A stretch of DNA of 64,000 nucleotides from Streptomyces sp. DH37 (lineage in GTDB: Bacteria > Actinomycetota > Actinomycetes > Streptomycetales > Streptomycetaceae). The notes beneath the pieces are model-generated. The model saw only the letters and a program-made list of their open reading frames with translations, was not told the origin of the DNA and made no database searches. The translations under genes were made by a program, and so were the position numbers. Location: contig NZ_JARVKV010000020.1 in the NCBI RefSeq assembly GCF_029813835.1, positions 1 through 64,000 of the forward strand, given 5' to 3'. Of this stretch, positions 53,320 through 61,369 are shown piece by piece; the first letter of the stretch is position 1; each line of letters opens with the position of its first letter.

Positions 53320-54498
53320 GTGGCGGGATCGACCGACTTCGACCTCTACCGGCCGTCGGAGGAGCACGAGATGCTCCGCGAATCGGTGCGCTCGCTCGCC
53401 GAGGCGAAGATCGCGCCCTTCGCCGCCGAGGTGGACGAGCAGGGCCGCTTCCCCCAGGAGGCCCTGGACGCGCTGGTCGCCAACGACCTGCACGCCATCC
53501 ACGTGCCCGAGTCCTACGGCGGCGCGGGCGCCGACGCGCTGGCGACCGTCATCGTGATCGAGGAGGTCGCCCGCGTCTGCGCCTCGTCCTCCCTGATCCC
53601 GGCCGTCAACAAGCTCGGCTCCCTCCCGGTGGTCCTCTCCGGCTCCGAGGAGCTGAAGCGGAAGTACCTCGCGCCCCTGGCCAAGGGCGACGCGATGTTC
53701 TCCTACTGCCTCTCCGAGCCGGACGCCGGCTCGGACGCCGCGGGCATGAAGACCCGCGCCGTGCGCGACGGCGACTCCTGGGTCCTCAACGGCGTCAAGC
53801 GCTGGATCACCAACGCCGGCGTCAGCGAGTACTACACGGTGATGGCCGTCACCGACCCCGAGAAGCGCTCCAAGGGCATCTCCGCCTTCGTCGTGGAGAA
53901 GGGCGACGAGGGCGTCTCCTTCGGCGCCCCGGAGAAGAAGCTCGGCATCAAGGGCTCCCCGACCCGCGAGGTCTACTTCGACAACGTCCGCATCCCCGCC
54001 GACCGCATGATCGGCGAGGAGGGCACCGGCTTCGCCACCGCGATGAAGACCCTGGACCACACCCGCATCACCATCGCCGCCCAGGCGCTCGGCATCGCCC
54101 AGGGCGCGCTGGACTACGCCAAGGGCTACGTCGCCGAGCGCAAGCAGTTCGGCAAGCCTATCGGCGACTTCCAGGGCGTGCAGTTCATGCTCGCCGACAT
54201 GGCGATGAAGCTGGAGGCCGCCCGCCAGCTCACCTACGCCGCCGCCGCCCGCTCCGAGCGCGTCACCCTCGGCGCCGACGGCCGGGCCGAGGACCTCACC
54301 TTCTACGGCGCCGCCGCCAAGTGCTACGCCTCGGACGCCGCCATGGAGATCACCACGGACGCGGTGCAGCTCCTGGGCGGCTACGGCTACACCCGCGACT
54401 ACCCGGTCGAGCGCATGATGCGCGACGCCAAGATCACCCAGATCTACGAGGGCACCAACCAGGTCCAGCGGATCGTCATGGCCCGCAACCTGCCGTAA
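53320..54498 (+). CDS. acyl-CoA dehydrogenase
   Basis: A 392-residue FAD enzyme introducing the alpha,beta double bond into acyl-CoA. FAD and substrate motifs are YCLSEPDAGSDAAGMKT and WITNAGVSEYYTVMA. The catalytic base is the Glu in IYEGTNQVQRIVMARNLP near the end, typical of short/medium-chain and some branched-chain enzymes. RKQFGKPIGDFQGVQFMLADM and QLLGGYGYTRDYPVERMMRDAKI complete the family. GTG 53320 follows GGGAGTGAG. Chain-length preference cannot be told. Confidence 0.95.
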   Translation: MAGSTDFDLYRPSEEHEMLRESVRSLAEAKIAPFAAEVDEQGRFPQEALDALVANDLHAIHVPESYGGAGADALATVIVIEEVARVCASSSLIPAVNKLGSLPVVLSGSEELKRKYLAPLAKGDAMFSYCLSEPDAGSDAAGMKTRAVRDGDSWVLNGVKRWITNAGVSEYYTVMAVTDPEKRSKGISAFVVEKGDEGVSFGAPEKKLGIKGSPTREVYFDNVRIPADRMIGEEGTGFATAMKTLDHTRITIAAQALGIAQGALDYAKGYVAERKQFGKPIGDFQGVQFMLADMAMKLEAARQLTYAAAARSERVTLGADGRAEDLTFYGAAAKCYASDAAMEITTDAVQLLGGYGYTRDYPVERMMRDAKITQIYEGTNQVQRIVMARNLP

Positions 54499-54526
54499 GG
54501 CGCCTTCCGCACCGCGTCCGCAGCCA

Positions 54527-54548
54527 GGGGCACCCTCCGGGGTGCCCC
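54527..54548 (+). terminator. terminator after acyl-CoA dehydrogenase
   Basis: GGGGCACC (54527-54534) pairs with GGTGCCCC (54541-54548) around a 6-base loop, 29 bases past the stop. Confidence 0.7.
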
Positions 54549-54633
54549 CGGCCCTTTCCGCCCCCGCGCGGCTCGCCGCTTCCCCGGCCTCGATTCCCCC
54601 GGTCCCGCTTCCCCCCGCCCCGTCTCCTCCCGG

Positions 54634-54669
54634 CGCGCGGGGGACGCACGGCGCGCGGGGGACGCACGG
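54634..54669. repeat. 18-bp tandem repeat
   Basis: CGCGCGGGGGACGCACGG is present twice in direct tandem between the two convergent terminators. Confidence 0.85.
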
Positions 54670-54698
54670 AGGCCCCGGACCGGGGGTCCGGGGCCTCC
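54668..54698 (-). terminator. terminator after LCP gene 1
   Basis: GGAGGCCCCGGAC (54668-54680) pairs perfectly with GTCCGGGGCCTCC (54686-54698), loop of 5 bases, 44 bases past the stop of the leftward LCP gene. Confidence 0.82.
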
Positions 54699-54741
54699 GC
54701 GTCACATGGCCATGGTGTCGGCCTTCCCCGCGGGGCGGGAT

Positions 54742-55947
54742 TCAGTCGGCCCTGACCGTGACCTTCTCGCCGTTCTTCAGCTGACCGACGAGCTGCTTGA
54801 CCCTCGCCATGTCCCACCTGAGCGAGCCCTGCGGGGCGGAGCCCGCTATCGGCATGTTCATCGAGACGCCCTCGCCGCCCGAGACGCCCTTCATCGCCCA
54901 GAACATCGAGGCGAGGTCGAACAGGCCCATGTCCTCGTCCACGATCAGGGTGTCCAGGCCCGCGCCCAGCGTCGGGTAGAGCGTGAAGGGGTTGATGATC
55001 GTGGAGGGGGTGGCGGCCTGGTCGGCCAGGGCCGAGAGGAACTTCTGCTGGTTCTTGGTCCGCTCCAGGTCGCTGCCCGCCTCGTAGCGGTTGCGGACGA
55101 AGGCCAGGGCCTGGGCGCCGTCGAGGGTCTGACGGCCCTTCTTGAAGTCGGCGCCGGAGTTCTTGTCCTTGATGTCGCGCGGGATGTCCATCTCCACGCC
55201 GCCGAGCGCGTCCACGATCTCGGCGAAGCCGCCGAAGCCTATCTCCGCGTAGTGGTCGATGCGCAGGCCGGTGTTGTACTCGACGGTGCGGACCAGCAGC
55301 GTGGCGCCGTCCATGGAGTAGGACGCGTTGAGCTTGCGCGCGCCGGGGGAGGGGAAGGTCTTGCCGCTCTCGGAGCCCTTGAACTCCGGGATGGTGACCC
55401 AGGAGTCGCGGGGCAGGGAGACCATCGTGTTCCCCTCGGGGCCCACGTGCAGCAGGATCATGGAGTCGGTGCGCTTGCCCTCCGCCGAGCCGGTGTGGAG
55501 GTTCTTCCTGTCCTCCTCCGACAGGCCCTCCCGGCTGTCGGAGCCGACGATGAGGTACGTGGTGCCCTCGCCCTTCTCCGGGCGGTCCATCACCGTGCTC
55601 AGGTCGACCTCCCGGCGCAGCTTGGAGTCGGCCCAGAAGTACGTGCCGACCGACCACACCAGGAGCACGACGAGCAGCGTGACGAGCCCCACCTTGACCC
55701 GGCGGCCCCAGTCCGGTGCGGGACGCGCGCCGGCGGGGCCGGGCCCCGCGTGGCCGGGGACGCCCTGGCCGCCGCCTCCGTAACCGGAACCGGCGTAGAC
55801 CTGGCCCGTGTTGTAGCCGGAGTCGTAGCTCGCGTGGCCGCCGCCGTATCCGCCGCCGCCGTAGTCGTCACCGCGTCTGGGCGTCGGCATGGCGCGGGTG
55901 GGGTCCGGGCGCGGGCCGACGCCGCCGCTGTTGGGCCAGTCAGTCAT
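54742..55947 (-). CDS. LytR-CpsA-Psr (LCP) family glycopolymer ligase 1
   Basis: A 401-residue envelope protein. The cytoplasmic N-terminus (1-82) is Gly/Tyr-rich with YGGGGYGGG-type repeats. One membrane helix is at about 84-103, and the LCP phosphotransferase domain at about 125-335. Family residues lie in YLIVGSDSREG, GKRTDSMILLHVG, SLPRDSWVTIP, LNASYSMDGATLLVRTVE, ALGGVEMDIPRDIKD and ALAFVRNRYEAGSDLERTKNQQKFL (catalytic Asp/Arg groups). Family members transfer lipid-linked glycopolymers to peptidoglycan. ATG 55947 is preferred; an in-frame ATG at 55983 would add 12 residues. There is no LytR_C domain, unlike the next three LCP genes. Confidence 0.92.
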   Translation of the reverse strand: MTDWPNSGGVGPRPDPTRAMPTPRRGDDYGGGGYGGGHASYDSGYNTGQVYAGSGYGGGGQGVPGHAGPGPAGARPAPDWGRRVKVGLVTLLVVLLVWSVGTYFWADSKLRREVDLSTVMDRPEKGEGTTYLIVGSDSREGLSEEDRKNLHTGSAEGKRTDSMILLHVGPEGNTMVSLPRDSWVTIPEFKGSESGKTFPSPGARKLNASYSMDGATLLVRTVEYNTGLRIDHYAEIGFGGFAEIVDALGGVEMDIPRDIKDKNSGADFKKGRQTLDGAQALAFVRNRYEAGSDLERTKNQQKFLSALADQAATPSTIINPFTLYPTLGAGLDTLIVDEDMGLFDLASMFWAMKGVSGGEGVSMNMPIAGSAPQGSLRWDMARVKQLVGQLKNGEKVTVRAD

Positions 55948-56116
55948 GGGAGGCAGTGTGCCTTCTCCGGGCGGGTGCGCCATAGACAGGGGGGCGAAAC
56001 AGGAGCGCGGCTGTTGCAGAGCTGATGCATTGCGGTACCGGCCGGACCGCGGGCGGCCCGGCCGGTACCGCGGAGGATCACACCGGGCCACCCGGTTCCG
56101 CCCGGGACGGGCCGCT

Positions 56117-56122
56117 TAGGGT
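56117..56122 (+). promoter_or_regulatory. leaderless -10 box of thioesterase
   Basis: TAGGGT lies 6 bases before ATG 56129; no Shine-Dalgarno sequence. Confidence 0.6.
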
Positions 56123-56128
56123 GGAAGC

Positions 56129-56680
56129 ATGACCACTCAGGCCCAGGCCCCCCAGCACGAACTGCCGGGCAAGCCCACCGCTGCGTCCCGCACCACCCTG
56201 TCCCACATCATGACGGGGAACGACACCAACCTCCTCGGCACCGTCCACGGCGGCGTGATCATGAAACTGGTCGACGACGCGGCGGGCGCGGTCGCCGGGC
56301 GGCACTCGGAGGGGCCGGCGGTCACGGCCTCGATGGACGAGATGGTCTTCCTGGAGCCGGTCCGGGTGGGCGATCTGGTCCATGTGAAGGCCCAGGTCAA
56401 CTGGACCGGACGGTCGTCGATGGAGGTCGGCGTGCGCGTGCTGGCCGAGCGCTGGAACGAGTCCGCGCCCGCCACCCAGGTCGCCTCCGCCTACCTGGTC
56501 TTCACGGCGGTCGACGAGAACGGCCGGCCGCGGCCCGTGCCGCAGGTGGTCCCCGAGTCCGAGCGCGACAAGCGCCGCTGGCAGGAGGCGCAGATCCGGC
56601 GCACGCACCGGCTCGCCCGGCGCCGCGCCATCAAGGAGCTGCGCGACCGGCGGGCGGCCGAGGGCATGACCGACGACTGA
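56129..56680 (+). CDS. acyl-CoA thioesterase, hotdog fold
   Basis: A 183-residue thioesterase of the YciA/BACH type. The hotdog helix segment reads NLLGTVHGGVIMKLVDDAAGAVA, and MDEMVFLEPVRVGDLVHVKAQVNWTGRSSMEV is characteristic of acyl-CoA hydrolases of this group. The C-terminal 40 residues are basic and helical (RRWQEAQIRRTHRLARRRAIKE). Cytoplasmic hydrolysis of acyl-CoA is expected; chain preference unknown. It lies between two leftward LCP genes on the opposite strand. Confidence 0.92.
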   Translation: MTTQAQAPQHELPGKPTAASRTTLSHIMTGNDTNLLGTVHGGVIMKLVDDAAGAVAGRHSEGPAVTASMDEMVFLEPVRVGDLVHVKAQVNWTGRSSMEVGVRVLAERWNESAPATQVASAYLVFTAVDENGRPRPVPQVVPESERDKRRWQEAQIRRTHRLARRRAIKELRDRRAAEGMTDD

Positions 56681-56736
56681 CGACCCGCCGCCCGGTGACC
56701 GCGGGCCCGGCGCCGCGTACGGCTCCGGGCCCGCGG

Positions 56737-58398
56737 TCACGGGCAGGCGACCTCGTCGCCCGTGACCGCTCCCGGGACCCCCTCCCCGGGCTTCCCGGGC
56801 TTCCCGGCCCCCTCGGACCTCCCGGGCCCCTCGGGCTTCGCGGGCTTCCCGGACTCCTCCGCCTCCGGCGTCGGGCTGGGCTCGGGCGCGTGACGCACCC
56901 GCAGCACCTCGCGGTGGTCGGAGCCGAGGACGACCTCCATCACCCGCCCCTGGCCCTTCACGGCTTTCAGCCGCGCGCCGGGCAGCGCGGCGGCCAGGGC
57001 GCGCGCCGAGCGGTCCCATTCGGGGTCGTGGCGGATGACCGTCCGCCGTACGTCCTGGCGCTTCGATCCGCGCGGGGCGCCGGTGGTGTCGAAGCCGGTG
57101 GCGCGCAGCTCGCGGTCCACGCGCGCGCCGAGGGCGGCGACCGGTGTGCCGTTCTCGACCTGCACCCGGATCCTCCCCGGGGCCACCTCGACCGGCAGGG
57201 GACCGGACGGCCCGGCTCCGCGCCGCCGCTCCGCCGCGCCCGGCTCCTCGTCCAGGTTCTTCCCACCGTGCTCCCCACCGTGCTCCCCGCCGCCCTTCCC
57301 GCCGTCCTTCCCGTCGTGTCCCCCGCCGTGCCCCGCGCCCGCCGCGGTGCCGGGCGACAGCGGCCGGTCCTGGCGCAGCGCCCCGAACAGCTTCCCGGCC
57401 CCCTCCTCGTCCCAGGTCACGGTCGAGCCGACGCCGGGCACGCTGTGGTCGGGGTCGTCGATGGGCACCGAGGCGAACTCCGAGGAGGCCGCCGTGAATC
57501 CGCGCATCGCCCGCCCCAGGGTGAGCAGTTCGTGGGTGCCGAAGTCCCGGTCGGCGCGGACCGAGCCGAGCAGCGCCGAGGCGACCCGGCTGAGCCGGGC
57601 GGGGTTCATCAGCGCCCCGCTCTCGGTCACCTCGTCGATCACGGAGGCCAGGAAGCGCTGCTGGCGCTTGATGCGGCCGAGGTCGCCCTCGGCGTCGACG
57701 TGCCGGGCGCGGACGTACTGCAGGGCCCGGCCGCCGTCGAGCCGGGTGGTGCCGGCGGGCAGGTCGAGGCCGCTGCGGCTGTCGCGGAGCGGCCGGGTGG
57801 TGCACACCGGGACGCCGCCCAGGGCGTCGACGGTCCGCATGAAGCTGGTGAAGTCGACCTCCAGGTAGTGGTCGACGCGCACCCCCGTCATCTTCTCGAC
57901 GGTGCGGACGGTCAGGTGCGGACCGCCCAGGGAGTAGGCGGCGTTGATCTTCCCGGTGCGGTCCGTGCGGCGCTCGCCGGTGAGGGGATCGGTGTGCTCG
58001 GGGAACTCGGTGTACGAGTCGCGGGGGATGCTCACCACGCTGGCCCGGTCGCGGTCGGCGGAGAGGTGCACCAGCATGATCGTGTCGGTGCAGTTGCAGG
58101 GGGCGCCGCCGAGGGAGTACCGCTGCCGCTCCTCCTCGGTGACGGTGTCGCGGTCGTCGGTGCCCACGACCAGGAAGTTGGTGCCGTCGCCGTTCTGAGG
58201 GCGGTGGCTGAGCCCGTGGAAGGGGTCCACCCGTTCCAGCCGGCCGTCCAGCCCGGAGACCACCGCGTGGCCGATGCCGCTGGCCACCAGCACCATCGCC
58301 GAGACGGCCGTCGCCGTCCGCGTGCCCCAGCGGGACAGACCCCGGCGCTTCGGCCGGGGACGGGCGTGGCGACCGCGCTGACGGGACCGTGCGGGCAT
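56737..58398 (-). CDS. LCP family glycopolymer ligase 2, with LytR_C domain
   Basis: A 553-residue LCP protein. Arg-rich N-terminus, membrane helix at about 29-48, LCP domain at about 65-300. Core motifs include NFLVVGTDDRDTV, CTDTIMLVHLSAD, VVSIPRDSYTEFP, GKINAAYSLGGPHLTVRTVE, ALGGVPVCTTRPLRDS and YVRARHVDAEGDLGRIKRQQRFL. A low-complexity linker with KGGGEHGGEHGG follows (about 365-395), then a LytR_C domain at about 405-490 (IRVQVENGTPVAALGARVDRELRATGF). The last 55 residues are Pro/Gly/Glu-rich and end near a Cys. ATG 58398 follows GGAGGT at 10 bases. Divergent from the glycosyltransferase gene. Confidence 0.92.
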   Translation of the reverse strand: MPARSRQRGRHARPRPKRRGLSRWGTRTATAVSAMVLVASGIGHAVVSGLDGRLERVDPFHGLSHRPQNGDGTNFLVVGTDDRDTVTEEERQRYSLGGAPCNCTDTIMLVHLSADRDRASVVSIPRDSYTEFPEHTDPLTGERRTDRTGKINAAYSLGGPHLTVRTVEKMTGVRVDHYLEVDFTSFMRTVDALGGVPVCTTRPLRDSRSGLDLPAGTTRLDGGRALQYVRARHVDAEGDLGRIKRQQRFLASVIDEVTESGALMNPARLSRVASALLGSVRADRDFGTHELLTLGRAMRGFTAASSEFASVPIDDPDHSVPGVGSTVTWDEEGAGKLFGALRQDRPLSPGTAAGAGHGGGHDGKDGGKGGGEHGGEHGGKNLDEEPGAAERRRGAGPSGPLPVEVAPGRIRVQVENGTPVAALGARVDRELRATGFDTTGAPRGSKRQDVRRTVIRHDPEWDRSARALAAALPGARLKAVKGQGRVMEVVLGSDHREVLRVRHAPEPSPTPEAEESGKPAKPEGPGRSEGAGKPGKPGEGVPGAVTGDEVACP

Positions 58399-58533
58399 CG
58401 GAGAAGCACCTCCGTGGCGGTGGGGGCCAGGAAGCGGCCAACATAGGCCCATACGATCTACGGACCGGGCGTCCCACGCCGCCCGCCGCCCGCGGCCACC
58501 CGGCTGCCGTGTGAGCGGGTCACCCGATCGCGG

Positions 58534-58539
58534 TACCGT
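58534..58539 (+). promoter_or_regulatory. leaderless -10 box of glycosyltransferase
   Basis: TACCGT lies 6 bases before GTG 58546; no Shine-Dalgarno sequence. Confidence 0.55.
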
Positions 58540-58545
58540 GACCCG

Positions 58546-59589
58546 GTGAGCTCTCCTGTCGAACCCCCCTCCCCGGCCGCGGCGCCGCCCGCGGTCTCCG
58601 TGATCATGCCGGTGCTCAACGAGGAGCGGTATCTGCGCAGCTCCGTGCGGCACATCCTGGAGCAGGACTACGCCGGCGAGCTGGAGGTCGTGATCGCGCT
58701 CGGTCCCTCGGAGGACCGCACCGACGAGATCGCCGCCGAGCTGGTCCGCGAGGACCCGCGGGTGCGCACCGTGCCCAACCCCACCGGCCGCACCCCCGCG
58801 GGACTCAACGCGGCCATCGCCGCCTCCCGCCACCCGATCGTGGTACGGGTGGACGGACACGGGATGCTCTCGCCGAACTACATCGCGACCGCCGTGCGGC
58901 TGCTGGAGGAGACCGGCGCGGCCAACGTCGGCGGCATCATGCACGCCGAGGGCGAGAACGACTGGGAGCGCGCGGTCGCCGCCGCCATGACCTCCAGGAT
59001 CGGGGTGGGGAACGCGGCGTTCCACACCGGTGGCGAGGCGGGCGAGGCCGAGACCGTCTACCTGGGCGTCTTCCGCCGCGAGGTGCTGGAGCAGCAGGGC
59101 GGTTACAACGAGGAGTTCATCCGGGCGCAGGACTGGGAGCTGAACTTCCGCATCCGCCAGGCGGGCGGGCTGATCTGGTTCTCGCCGGAGCTGCTGGTCT
59201 CCTACCGCCCGCGGCCGAACGTCCGCGCGCTGGCCAAGCAGTACCGCAACTACGGGCGCTGGCGGCACGTGGTGGCCCGCTACCACTCGGGCTCGATCAA
59301 CCTGCGCTACCTGGCCCCGCCGGCCGCCGTACTGGCCATCGGGGCGGGCCTGGTGGCGGGCGCGCTGCTCACGCCGTGGGCCCTGGTCGTCCCGGCCGGC
59401 TATCTGGCGGCGATCACCGCGGGCTCGGTCCCGGCGGGCCGGGGACTCCCGCCGGGGGCGCGGGTACGGATCCCGCTGGCGCTGGCCACCATGCACATGT
59501 CGTGGGGCTGGGGCTTCCTGACCAGCCCGCGCGGACTCGCGGAGAAGGTGAAGGCCAGCCGCCGGGAGCCGGTGGCCGCCGGCGGCTGA
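58546..59589 (+). CDS. family 2 glycosyltransferase
   Basis: A 347-residue inverting glycosyltransferase with GT-A fold. N-terminal VSVIMPVLNEERYLRSSVRHIL is the nucleotide-sugar entry motif, and VVRVDGHGMLSPNYI holds the DxD-like site (D and H). EEFIRAQDWELNFRIRQAGG contains the catalytic ED-type Asp and the QxxRW-like region follows as KQYRNYGRWRHVV. Two membrane helices lie at about 255-295. The domain order resembles exopolysaccharide transferases of the ExoA type. It is flanked by LCP genes, suggesting a role in building a wall glycopolymer. Confidence 0.9.
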   Translation: MSSPVEPPSPAAAPPAVSVIMPVLNEERYLRSSVRHILEQDYAGELEVVIALGPSEDRTDEIAAELVREDPRVRTVPNPTGRTPAGLNAAIAASRHPIVVRVDGHGMLSPNYIATAVRLLEETGAANVGGIMHAEGENDWERAVAAAMTSRIGVGNAAFHTGGEAGEAETVYLGVFRREVLEQQGGYNEEFIRAQDWELNFRIRQAGGLIWFSPELLVSYRPRPNVRALAKQYRNYGRWRHVVARYHSGSINLRYLAPPAAVLAIGAGLVAGALLTPWALVVPAGYLAAITAGSVPAGRGLPPGARVRIPLALATMHMSWGWGFLTSPRGLAEKVKASRREPVAAGG

Positions 59590-59599
59590 CCGCCGCCCG

Positions 59600-59633
59600 T
59601 CCGGTGGACCGCCGCTCCCGGCGGCCCACCGGA
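59600..59633. terminator. bidirectional terminator
   Basis: TCCGGTGG-A-CCGCCG pairs with CGGCGG-C-CCACCGGA (one mismatch, loop CTCC) in the 48-base gap between the converging glycosyltransferase and LCP genes. Confidence 0.82.
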
Positions 59634-59637
59634 TGCC

Positions 59638-61338
59638 TCACCAGGTGTACCGGGGATTGACGCTCATGCAGTCCTTCTCCTCGCCGCCCAGCGCGTCCGC
59701 GCTCTCGGGGGCCTCGAGCTTCTCGTCCTCCCGGTTCGCGGCCTGCTGCGGGTAGGCGCTCCCCTCGCGCCAGTCGGCGCCGACCACCAGGGTGATCTCC
59801 TCGACGCCGGCCGACTGGCGTACGGCCCGCTCCGGCAGGCCGATGGCCTTGGCCACGGCCAGGGCGTCACCGTGCAGGTCCTCCTGCGGGTAGACCAGGG
59901 TGGTGTCGGCCTGCGGCGCCTCCGTCGGGTCGGCGGCGGCCAGGGCGAAGCCGAGCCGGTTCAGTTCACCGGCGACGGCCCCCGCGCGGCCGTTGACCGG
60001 GCCCAGGGTGACGGTGCGGGTGCCGTTGCGCACCCGCACCGTGATCCGGTCGCTGGGCGCGGCCGGGTCGGCGGTCTTCTTCCCGGCGTCCTTCTTCGGC
60101 TTGTCCCTGCCGTCGAGCGCCACGTCGTCGCGGATGAGCGAGAAGACCTTCTCGGCGTCGCCCGGCTTGGGCACCACGTACGCGCCGCCGTCGGAGTACT
60201 CCCACGGCATGGTGGCCATGGTGATCCGCCGGGTGGGCACCTGCTTGAGTTCGTCGCCCAGGTCGTAGAGGTCCTTGACGGTGCCGATGCCCTCGTCGAC
60301 GGTGAGCGCCCTGGTCGCGGCCTCGGCCAGCGACTGGAGCTTGCCCGGGTCGGTGAGCTTCGTGCCCGCCTTGAGCTGCCGGACCATCGAAGTCATGTAC
60401 ATGTGCTGGGCCTTGGCCCGGCCTATGTCGGTGCCGTCGCCGAAGCCGTAGCGGGTGCGCAGCCACTGCAGGGCCTGCTCGCCCCTGACGATGTTGTCCC
60501 CCGCCTCCAGGCGCAGCCCGGAGTTCTTGTCGTGGATGTTGGCGCGCACGCAGACCGGGACGCCGCCGACGGCGTCGGCCATGTCCACCACACCCGCGAA
60601 GTCGATCATCATGAAGTGGTCGATCGGGACGCCGGTCAACTCCATCCAGGTGGCGACCGTACAGCCCGGACCGCCGCGCTGGAGACTGGAGTTGATCTTC
60701 CCGGTGGTCTGCTGGTAGACCGTGCCGTCCTCGGGGTCGGTGCACTCGGGGATGGTGACCTTGGTGTCCCGGGGGACGCTGACCACCGACATGCTGCTGC
60801 GGTCGGCGGAGAGGTGCAGCAGCATCTGCACGTCGGCGAGCGGCTTGCGGCCGACCTCGTCCCGAGCGCCGCCGAGTTCGACGTTCCGCGCCGAGTTACG
60901 GCTGTCGGAGCCGATCAGCAGGATGTTGACCGGGGTCTGGCCGTGGGCGTTCTGCCGGTGGCTGAGCCGTTTGTCGCCGAGCGTGAGGGGCTCCTTGGCG
61001 AGGTTGCCGTTGAGGTGCTCGTAGTAGAGGTAGCCGGCGCCGGCCGTGCCGAGGATCAGCACCGAAAGGGAGAGCGCGGTCCAGCGCAGCGCCTTCCTGC
61101 CGCGGCCCGGGCCGCCCTGTGCGCCGCGGCGCGGACCGCCCGCCCGGTGGCCTCCCCCGGACGCGGGCGCCCTCCGGCCGGAGCCGCCCGTCCCGCTCTC
61201 CCCGTCCTTCCCGGGACCCTGCGGCCCTCCTTCCTCGTACAGGCTGTCGTTCCAGCCGAAGTCCCCTGCCCGAGGGGCGCGTTCGTGTGCACCTTCCCCC
61301 CGTACGGTGCGCTGCCCCAACGGGCCCTCCCCTGTCAC
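59638..61338 (-). CDS. LCP family glycopolymer ligase 3, with LytR_C domain
   Basis: A 566-residue LCP protein. The N-terminal 80 residues are Gly/Arg-rich, with a membrane helix at about 84-106 and an LCP domain at about 128-370. Motifs are NILLIGSDSRNSA, LADVQMLLHLSAD, VVSVPRDTKVTIP, GKINSSLQRGGPGCTVATWMEL, AVGGVPVCVRANIHD and WLRTRYGFGDGTDIGRAKAQHMYM. The LytR_C domain is at about 440-530 (ITVRVRNGTRTVTLGPVNGRAGAV). Start GTG 61338 is tentative: no clear ribosome binding site, chosen because the sequence downstream (VTGEGPLGQRTVRGEG) resembles N-termini of related proteins. It begins 31 bases after LCP gene 4 ends, so the two are likely co-transcribed. Confidence 0.9.
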   Translation of the reverse strand: MTGEGPLGQRTVRGEGAHERAPRAGDFGWNDSLYEEGGPQGPGKDGESGTGGSGRRAPASGGGHRAGGPRRGAQGGPGRGRKALRWTALSLSVLILGTAGAGYLYYEHLNGNLAKEPLTLGDKRLSHRQNAHGQTPVNILLIGSDSRNSARNVELGGARDEVGRKPLADVQMLLHLSADRSSMSVVSVPRDTKVTIPECTDPEDGTVYQQTTGKINSSLQRGGPGCTVATWMELTGVPIDHFMMIDFAGVVDMADAVGGVPVCVRANIHDKNSGLRLEAGDNIVRGEQALQWLRTRYGFGDGTDIGRAKAQHMYMTSMVRQLKAGTKLTDPGKLQSLAEAATRALTVDEGIGTVKDLYDLGDELKQVPTRRITMATMPWEYSDGGAYVVPKPGDAEKVFSLIRDDVALDGRDKPKKDAGKKTADPAAPSDRITVRVRNGTRTVTLGPVNGRAGAVAGELNRLGFALAAADPTEAPQADTTLVYPQEDLHGDALAVAKAIGLPERAVRQSAGVEEITLVVGADWREGSAYPQQAANREDEKLEAPESADALGGEEKDCMSVNPRYTW

Positions 61339-61369
61339 TCGGCCCGCGCACGGACGCGGCGCGCCGACC

